Origin: Chromatiaceae bacterium
GTDB lineage: Bacteria > Pseudomonadota > Gammaproteobacteria > Chromatiales > Chromatiaceae
Assembly: GCA_012962365.1 (NCBI GenBank)
Contig: DTXR01000511.1
Coordinates: 1-6,849, forward strand
Direction of reading: 5' to 3'
Length of the DNA stretch: 6,849 bases
This document shows, one piece after another, positions 1 to 3,980 of the stretch; the stretch's first letter is position 1; the number at the start of each line of letters is the position of its first letter. Position numbers and translations under genes: made by a program. Under the pieces are notes generated by a model. That model made no database searches. It was not told where the DNA came from and worked only from the letters and a program-made list of their open reading frames with translations.

Positions 1-1
1 A

Positions 2-199
2 CTGGGCTTGCGGCAGGCACTGCCTGCACTGTTTGCCGATATGCCCTGGGGCACAGACAAAGTCCGGGATTTGACCAAAAGGCGTCTGAAGCAACTGGGA
101 TATCGATACGCCAGCTTGAGTGTTCGACACGACCTGGATCGCCCGGAAGACTTGCAGCGTTTTCCCGAGCTGTTCAATTGTTCTCCAAGTCCTCGATGA
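2..199 (+). CDS. C-terminal part of a DUF2064 / TIGR04282 glycosyltransferase-A-like protein (5' end outside window)
   Basis: The frame is open from the left edge and ends at TGA 197-199, giving about 65 residues of a C-terminus. The stretch FADMPWGTDKV, followed by a basic helix and RHDLDRPEDLQRFPEL, matches what I recall of the end of the TIGR04282/DUF2064 family. That family has a nucleotide-diphospho-sugar transferase-like fold, and the closing D-D-P-E-D-L motif is typical of such folds. Substrate and pathway are not known for most members and cannot be read here. The gene is transcribed toward the metal cluster, and its last 26 bp overlap tail-to-tail with the MerR gene on the other strand, so the two 3' ends are mutually antisense. 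It is probably an ordinary neighbour, not part of the metal system. Confidence 0.75.
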   Translation: MGLRQALPALFADMPWGTDKVRDLTKRRLKQLGYRYASLSVRHDLDRPEDLQRFPELFNCSPSPR

Positions 200-593
200 T
201 GGGGCAACCATCCTCCGCACCACGACAAAGATTGACCAGGAGGTTCAACTCCCGGCGCAAGGTATCCAGTTGTTGCAACTGTTCTTCCACTGCCGCCAGT
301 TTCCGGATGGCAAGCGCACGCACCTCATTCCTGGCATGTTGAGGATCAGCGCGCATCTCCAGCAACCGGGCAATTTCATTCAGGCTGAAATTCATGGATT
401 TGGCACGTCGAATGAAGTGCAGGCTGGACAGATCGCGCTTGGTATAAAAACGCAGCCCCGCAGAACTGCGCCCTGGTTTGAACAAACCGAGTTTCTCGTA
501 ATAACGCAAGGTATCCACGCTCAGGCCGGTAAGCCGGGACACCTCGCCAATACGCAGGGACTTCTTAATACTCGATGACGAGGAAATACTCAT
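174..593 (-). CDS. MerR-family metal-type transcriptional regulator (139 aa)
   Basis: The protein has an N-terminal winged-helix DNA-binding domain (about residues 13-50; RIGEVSRLTGLSVDTLRYYE, then the wing around GLRFY). A second helical region runs to about 80 and a long dimerisation helix covers about 88-121. The C-terminus has C123 and C130 in a C-x6-C-P-I-I-E loop like the metal loops of CueR/ZntR/CadR-type sensors. At the position aligned with CueR Ser77 / MerR Cys82 it has Arg88, so the specificity residue is neither the monovalent-type Ser nor the divalent-type Cys. ATG 593 is the first start that keeps the MerR domain intact; it lies 29 bp inside the upstream membrane-protein gene. 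No good ribosome binding site precedes it, so translational coupling is likely. It probably activates its own operon from the MerR-type promoter at 2357-2387. Copper, silver, mercury or another soft metal could be the inducer. Confidence 0.9.
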   Translation of the reverse strand: MSISSSSSIKKSLRIGEVSRLTGLSVDTLRYYEKLGLFKPGRSSAGLRFYTKRDLSSLHFIRRAKSMNFSLNEIARLLEMRADPQHARNEVRALAIRKLAAVEEQLQQLDTLRRELNLLVNLCRGAEDGCPIIEDLENN

Positions 594-1869
594 TGAGAAA
601 ATAGAGTCCGGTAACAAAAAGGGTGATGCCCGCAGCGATCTCCAACGCACGCTGGCGCCTGGAAATGATTGACAGAGATTCCAGCCAGCCCATGCTCCAG
701 GCACCCAGCATGACCGGTATGCTACGCCCCAGTGCGAAAGCCAGCAACAGCAACCCACCAAATGCTGCTGATCCGATGGCGGCACTGGCGGTCAGGGTTA
801 CCAGCAGCGCCGGCGTGCAGAAGGGGCACACCGCGATGGAAAATGGAATGGCCAGCAAAAAGGCACCCCAGATACCCGTTACCTTCCTGGCCCGCATGGA
901 CAGCCAGGGAAAACGGATCTTCAGCCATCCGGCCCAGATCAAACCCAGCAACATCAGCAACGGCCCCAGCAACAAGCCCCATCCCCTTCCCATGACCTCT
1001 TTAACCCAATCACCACCCAGTGCAGCCCCTACACCCAGAACGGCATGCGTCAACAGCATCCCAAGAACGAAAGCACCGCCCATGATCAACGCCCGGCGCT
1101 CTTCGTGAGCCGTTGTGACATAAGCCAGCACCACAGGAATGGAAGCAAAGGAAACCGGATTAAAACTGAACAGGAAGCCGGCCAGGAAGGCCAGCCCCAG
1201 CCCGGCCAGGCTGGCCTGCTGCAGGCTGTCTTCGAGGGAAGCGGCGCGGATTTCCAAATGGGGAAACAGCAGGTACAGGGCCGCCCCCAGCAGCAAGGCC
1301 GCCGTAAACCAGGGACTGCTTTTCGCAAATACAGCAAAAGCCTCACGCTGACGCTCATCCACACCCCGCCTTGCAGCAAACACCATAGGTGCAGTAAACA
1401 TGCTGGCAAACACCACCCCCGCCACCGCCGCAAATCCCGGAGAGGCCACGCTAATGGCCATACCCCCGACAACCATGACCAGTGGCAGTGTACAGGCCGG
1501 CAATGTCAGCCCCAGTTTCAGCGCAAAGGGAAGCCGCTGCCCACCGGGAAGCAGCCGGTAGAACTCCAGATGGGGAATGGGAAGATAGGCATAGCGGGAA
1601 ACCATGTAGAGCACCGCCATTAGCGCGAGAACGATACTGGGCAGATAAGGCCCCCAGTCCGGCGGAGGAAACGACAGCACAGCCAGAACAAACAGCCCTA
1701 CAAGCAACAGACAACGCGCCAACCAGACAGCCAGCAGATTCTGGCAGCACGCCGATACCGGCTGCCGATGCATCCGGGCAGAAAACAGGGTATGGGTAGC
1801 GACGGTACAGGGCTCGAAAAATGCCAGCAGCCCCAGAAGCAGCGCAGTAATAACCAATACAGTCAACAT
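565..1869 (-). CDS. Duplicated CcdA/DsbD-like thiol-disulfide transmembrane protein (434 aa)
   Basis: A very hydrophobic protein that appears to contain two CcdA-like halves. The first (about 1-205) begins LLGLLAFFEPC with Cys21 in the first helix and has Cys126 in LPACTLP, the two positions where CcdA/DsbD place their redox pair. The second (about 218-434) restarts with LAFLAGFLFSFNPVSFASIP, which resembles a CcdA N-terminus but has Asn-Pro-Val where Pro-Cys is usual; it later has CPFC (348-351). CcdA/DsbD proteins take electrons from cytoplasmic thioredoxin and pass them to periplasmic thiol proteins; this role is inferred here. Single CcdA proteins are about 200-240 residues, so the length fits a fusion. 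The start ATG 1867-1869 lies in a 7-nt overlap with the thioredoxin-like gene and has AAGGA 9 nt upstream. The MerR gene begins inside its 3' end. No periplasmic thioredoxin domain is fused, unlike DsbD. Confidence 0.8.
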   Translation of the reverse strand: MLTVLVITALLLGLLAFFEPCTVATHTLFSARMHRQPVSACCQNLLAVWLARCLLLVGLFVLAVLSFPPPDWGPYLPSIVLALMAVLYMVSRYAYLPIPHLEFYRLLPGGQRLPFALKLGLTLPACTLPLVMVVGGMAISVASPGFAAVAGVVFASMFTAPMVFAARRGVDERQREAFAVFAKSSPWFTAALLLGAALYLLFPHLEIRAASLEDSLQQASLAGLGLAFLAGFLFSFNPVSFASIPVVLAYVTTAHEERRALIMGGAFVLGMLLTHAVLGVGAALGGDWVKEVMGRGWGLLLGPLLMLLGLIWAGWLKIRFPWLSMRARKVTGIWGAFLLAIPFSIAVCPFCTPALLVTLTASAAIGSAAFGGLLLLAFALGRSIPVMLGAWSMGWLESLSIISRRQRALEIAAGITLFVTGLYFLNEYFLVIEY

Positions 1870-2138
1870 GACACAGCATCCTTCAGGTATTGATCAAGGG
1901 CTTGGCGCAGCTTTTTTTCAGAGGGCAAGGCAGTGAACAACAACGTACCATCGATGGCTATGGCCGGGGTGGACAACACCCCCAATTGCACCGCATAGTC
2001 CAGTTCTTCAAGTATATCGACCTCGCGCCATTCGATGGCCCTGCTGTCCACCTCGTCCACAATTTTCTTGAGTACCTGTTTCGCCTTCCCGCATTTGCCG
2101 CAGCCCGGCGCGGAAAACACTTCCACTTTTATCGGCAT
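1863..2138 (-). CDS. Small thioredoxin/glutaredoxin-like protein with CGKC active site (91 aa)
   Basis: Starts with a beta strand (KVEVFSAPG), then Cys13-Gly-Lys-Cys16 at the head of a helix. A STPAIAIDG segment carries the cis-proline expected opposite the active site. The size and pattern match the small 'thioredoxin_3' proteins (TM0996/MTH895-like) rather than full-length TrxA. There is no signal peptide, so it is probably cytoplasmic. It overlaps the CcdA-like gene by 7 nt (ATGTTGA), pointing to a functional pair in which it could deliver electrons to the membrane protein. AAGG lies 9 nt before ATG 2138. A second Cys at the very end (Cys91) is outside the active site. It is the first gene of the operon read from the MerR-type promoter about 219 nt upstream. 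A direct metal-binding role of CGKC cannot be excluded. Confidence 0.88.
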   Translation of the reverse strand: MPIKVEVFSAPGCGKCGKAKQVLKKIVDEVDSRAIEWREVDILEELDYAVQLGVLSTPAIAIDGTLLFTALPSEKKLRQALDQYLKDAVSC

Positions 2139-2350
2139 CTGTCGTTACCTTTTCTGTTATACCCGGCAGCAATCCATGTCCCTCCCAGCCAAACCGCTTG
2201 AATTGCAAAAAGCCCGGAACGTCAGACAGAGGCCAGCACTTTGTTGTGCTTCTTGCCAATGGCAGCAGCATTGACCGTGATGCGCGCCGCGTGCTGGCTT
2301 CTGTCCGGGGTTTTAAGGACGGCATGGATGGTACCGGATTCATATTGCTG
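2139..2350 (-). other. Long 5' leader between MerR-type promoter and thioredoxin-like gene; no supported gene
   Basis: About 212 nt separate the predicted transcription start from ATG 2138. I find no convincing gene here. A frame on the minus strand is open from 2383 to the stop at 2222-2224 and reads plausibly as protein, but it has no start codon. The leader RNA could form a stem with arms AGCAC and GTGCT (2235-2250), with further possible pairing of GGC (2255-2257) and GCC (2231-2233). A six-codon reading frame with two adjacent Cys codons (MDCCRV, 2157-2177) follows GGGAGG. Whether any of this matters is unknown; the leader may also be a decayed gene. Confidence 0.4.
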
Positions 2351-2356
2351 ATATTC

Positions 2357-2387
2357 AGCATACAGGCTGGAGCCACCTCTAGGTCAA
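2357..2387 (-). promoter_or_regulatory. MerR-type promoter/operator with 19-bp spacer
   Basis: On the minus strand there is a -35 TTGACC (2382-2387) and a -10 TATGCT (2357-2362), separated by exactly 19 bp. The long spacer is the hallmark of promoters that MerR-family activators untwist; ordinary sigma-70 promoters have about 17 bp. The spacer holds an imperfect dyad, CTAGAG-GTGG-CTCCAG, with one mismatch between the arms, and overall resembles E. coli zntA-type promoters. It points toward the thioredoxin/CcdA-like/merR operon, whose last gene encodes a MerR regulator. The predicted start is near 2350. Confidence 0.75.
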
Positions 2388-2523
2388 GAAGCCGTTTACC
2401 ATCTCCACCAGGCCGTTCTGTTTCCGGAACATCCCATGAAACAGTACGGTTTGGCTGTTCCTCATGGCAATGAGAATAGCGTACGCTTGGTGCTCCGCCA
2501 GCGCCCGTGTCTTCAGATGCCTG

Positions 2524-3084
2524 TCATTGCCCGTGTGATTGCAAAGGCATGTGGGAATGCGCACTCTGCTGGCTGTTGTGTTCCCCGGCACCTGACAGAG
2601 TCTCGAACACTTCCACACTCATGCCTTTGAGCTTGCCCACAAAAGCTACCAGCTCCCAAATTTGTTGATCCGAGTGAAAAGCTCCCCACGCAGGCATACC
2701 GGTCAGTTTCAGCCCGTTCTTGATGGTCCAGAAAGTGGCTGCGGGATCATGAATGGCATGCGTGGATTTGTGGAATACCGGTGGCGCCGGGTACAGGCCG
2801 AGGTTGAGCTCCGTGGCCTCCATTCCTGGCGCCAGATGGCACTGAGCGCACATCGCCTTGTAATTCTTCGCGCCACGGGCCAGGGCATCCTTGTCAGTCA
2901 AGACCGGAACCTCGATGTCTTTTGCCCTGACGTGAATCGATCTTTCCCGCACAAGCTCCAACAACAGGGTAGTTATTTTCCAGTGCTTTTCGGCGGCAGA
3001 CACATTGAACACCCCCATCCACACAAACAATCCGCCAGCCAGTACCAAACCCGCCAGAAGAGCAACAACAATCTTTAGCTTCAT
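2524..3084 (-). CDS. Membrane-anchored or exported monohaem cytochrome c (186 aa)
   Basis: The N-terminal hydrophobic segment (about 4-30) is a signal peptide or anchor; a cleavage after FNVSA (27-31) is possible. One haem site is present, C79-A-Q-C82-H83, and Met130 in TGMPAWG is the likely sixth ligand, making this a class I type cytochrome c. The region HWKITTLLLELVRERSIHVRA before the haem domain and the FWTIKNGLKLTGMPAWG segment match a family I recognise as single-domain c-type cytochromes, often of unassigned partner. The C-terminal tail (about 168-186) is rich in His, Gln, Ser and Met and could bind metal. ATG 3084 was chosen over TTG 3102 because AAGGA lies 9 nt before it and the signal peptide then starts MKLK. 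It follows the SHOCT gene by 32 nt and is probably cotranscribed. Electron donor and acceptor are unknown. Confidence 0.9.
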   Translation of the reverse strand: MKLKIVVALLAGLVLAGGLFVWMGVFNVSAAEKHWKITTLLLELVRERSIHVRAKDIEVPVLTDKDALARGAKNYKAMCAQCHLAPGMEATELNLGLYPAPPVFHKSTHAIHDPAATFWTIKNGLKLTGMPAWGAFHSDQQIWELVAFVGKLKGMSVEVFETLSGAGEHNSQQSAHSHMPLQSHGQ

Positions 3085-3116
3085 CTCTTTATTTCCTTGC
3101 AATAGTGGCCTGCAAA

Positions 3117-3332
3117 CTACCCGGCAATGTCTTTTTTCTTCTGCTCGTATTCTTCCTGGTTGATTTCACCTCGAACATATCGTTCCTTCAGAATATCCAG
3201 GGCAGATTTGCTGCTTTCTAAAGAGGATGACTCGCTCCTGGATGCGATCTTGACGACCCATAGCAGCACAATGATCAACGCTATCCAGAACAACCACATA
3301 AAGCCCCCTCCAAACCAGTGCCCTTCATACAT
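3117..3332 (-). CDS. Small SHOCT-domain membrane protein (71 aa)
   Basis: A short N-terminus with aromatic and glycine residues (MYEGHWFGGGF) leads into one membrane helix (about 10-28). A Ser-rich linker follows, then a C-terminal SHOCT domain (about 43-71; SALDILKERYVRGEINQEEY is diagnostic). SHOCT proteins of this form are common small inner-membrane proteins, often next to copper or other metal resistance genes; their molecular role is unclear and SHOCT may mediate oligomerisation. ATG 3332 is preferred to an upstream TTG at 3371 because GAGGT lies 8 nt before it and the longer form would add an unlikely polar extension. It is the first gene after the sigma-54-type promoter at 3375-3390 and precedes the cytochrome gene by 32 nt. 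Confidence 0.85.
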   Translation of the reverse strand: MYEGHWFGGGFMWLFWIALIIVLLWVVKIASRSESSSLESSKSALDILKERYVRGEINQEEYEQKKKDIAG

Positions 3333-3374
3333 GTTTCTATACCTCGATGAGAAAAAATCATTCACCAACAATAA

Positions 3375-3390
3375 AGCAGTATTCGTGCCA
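3375..3390 (-). promoter_or_regulatory. Sigma-54 (-24/-12) type promoter for the SHOCT/cytochrome c genes
   Basis: The minus strand reads TGGCACGAATACTGCT. Against the RpoN consensus TGGCACG-N4-TTGCW it differs at one defined position, and the essential GG and GC doublets have the required spacing (GG-N10-GC). The predicted start, about 12 nt beyond GC, is near 3364. This leaves a leader of about 32 nt that contains the GAGGT ribosome binding site of the SHOCT gene. An IHF-like sequence (ATCAATACATTT, 3463-3474 on the plus strand, imperfect) lies about 100 bp upstream, a usual IHF location at such promoters. Confidence 0.65.
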
Positions 3391-3539
3391 CAGGAATGCT
3401 GACTTGTCTTTCAATAGCTTACTGAGCATGCAGACACGAACAGCCTCGCAGACTGTTAACGCATCAATACATTTTTTAACGATAATGAAAAGCAGCTTTT
3501 GTACCGAATTGAAGCAAAACGCGATGCCAGCCACGACCA

Positions 3540-3573
3540 AAAGCCCCACAAGACGATCACCCTCCAGGGCTTT
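3540..3573 (-). terminator. Possible weak terminator or long-loop hairpin after the HMA-like gene
   Basis: Perfect 7-bp arms AAAGCCC (3540-3546) and GGGCTTT (3567-3573) flank a 20-nt loop, about 32 nt past the stop of the HMA-like gene. Read on the minus strand the second arm runs into TTTT. The long loop and short U tract make it a weak intrinsic terminator at best. Its position between two putative promoter-led modules fits a partial transcription break. Confidence 0.3.
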
Positions 3574-3604
3574 ATGCATCGGTTAGCGGATCAAGAACCC
3601 GGTA

Positions 3605-3943
3605 TCACTTTGGTGGCTTGTTACAACAGGCTGGTGGCGGTGCCTCGGCATTGTCACGGGCGTTGGCATCGGAATACGCATACAACTTCACCTTCAACCT
3701 GTTCCACCAGCCTTGTGCCTGGGTAAATCCCGACTCTTCCAACGCAAGTGACAGGGTACGGTAATCCACTTTGCTGGCATCATAGACGACGCGTATCTGT
3801 CTGTTGCCCTTGCCGACCGTAACCGAACTGACTCCACGGAGTGCTTGCAATGCCTGTATCAGCACCACAGCCTCTCCATTCTGCAGCGCTTTTGAAAGCG
3901 GGATGTGGCGCGTTACGTCCCAGGTATTTCCATTCTCGTTCAT
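3605..3943 (-). CDS. HMA-like small protein without CxxC, Cys-Cys C-terminus (112 aa)
   Basis: The middle of the protein (about 8-76) has the rhythm of a ferredoxin-like heavy-metal-associated domain: a strand WDVTRHIPL, a helix (VVLIQALQAL), a strand pair around GVSSVTVGKGNRQIRVVYDASKV, and a second helix ending ALEESGF. The usual metal loop MxCxxC is absent; an insertion with no Cys stands there. The C-terminal tail is Pro-rich and ends PPPACCNKPPK, with adjacent Cys106-Cys107, so any metal binding would have moved to the tail. It follows the ATPase stop by 37 nt and is probably in the same operon, suggesting a chaperone, regulatory or accessory role for the pump. ATG 3943 was chosen because GGAGG lies 8 nt before it; two alternative starts just upstream sit too close to that site. 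The function is inferred mainly from context. Confidence 0.75.
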   Translation of the reverse strand: MNENGNTWDVTRHIPLSKALQNGEAVVLIQALQALRGVSSVTVGKGNRQIRVVYDASKVDYRTLSLALEESGFTQAQGWWNRLKVKLYAYSDANARDNAEAPPPACCNKPPK

Positions 3944-3951
3944 TTTCATCA

Positions 3952-3956
3952 CCTCC
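3952..3956 (-). promoter_or_regulatory. Ribosome binding site that decides the start of the HMA-like gene
   Basis: GGAGG on the minus strand is 8 nt from ATG 3943 but only 2 nt from ATG 3949, and it overlaps GTG 3952. The spacing favours ATG 3943. Confidence 0.7.
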
Positions 3957-3980
3957 AGCCAATCAGGCCTTTCAATGCCG

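Larger units (their letters stand above)
3333..3604 (-). other. Intergenic control region upstream of the SHOCT gene; no supported gene
   Basis: This 272-nt stretch holds the sigma-54-type promoter (3375-3390), an IHF-like site (3463-3474), two direct copies of TTAACG 20 bp apart (3456-3461, 3476-3481), an AACAG-N9-CTGTT inverted repeat (3439-3457) and the hairpin at 3540-3573. The repeats are candidate activator sites only by position. A 73-codon frame on the minus strand (3358-3579) lacks a ribosome binding site at its ATG and overlaps the promoter, so I do not call it a gene. Confidence 0.4.

Noticed and set aside
2156..2161. TATAAC as a -10 box close to the thioredoxin-like gene
   Set aside because: No matching -35 at 17 or 19 bp (GGGACA at best), and it would leave almost no leader before the ribosome binding site.
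2168..2183. Sigma-54-like AGGGACATGGATTGCT upstream of the thioredoxin-like gene
   Set aside because: GG-N10-GC and TTGCT are present, but the -24 element departs from consensus at three positions, and the MerR-type promoter upstream is a better candidate.
2222..2383. Minus-strand open stretch reading plausibly as protein up to a stop at 2222
   Set aside because: No start codon in frame and a stop just upstream; kept only as a possible decayed gene in the leader finding.
2379..2618. 79-codon minus-strand frame overlapping the cytochrome 3' end
   Set aside because: Starts inside the cytochrome gene out of frame, covers the MerR-type -35 region and matches no family I recognise.
3456..3481. 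TTAACG direct repeats 20 bp apart upstream of the SHOCT promoter
   Set aside because: Six-base repeats in AT-rich DNA are common, and they do not match the dyad upstream of the ATPase, so I do not claim an activator site.
3358..3579. 73-codon minus-strand frame with a hydrophobic stretch upstream of the SHOCT gene
   Set aside because: No ribosome binding site at its ATG, no recognisable family, and its 3' part overlaps the sigma-54-type promoter. It was treated as chance.
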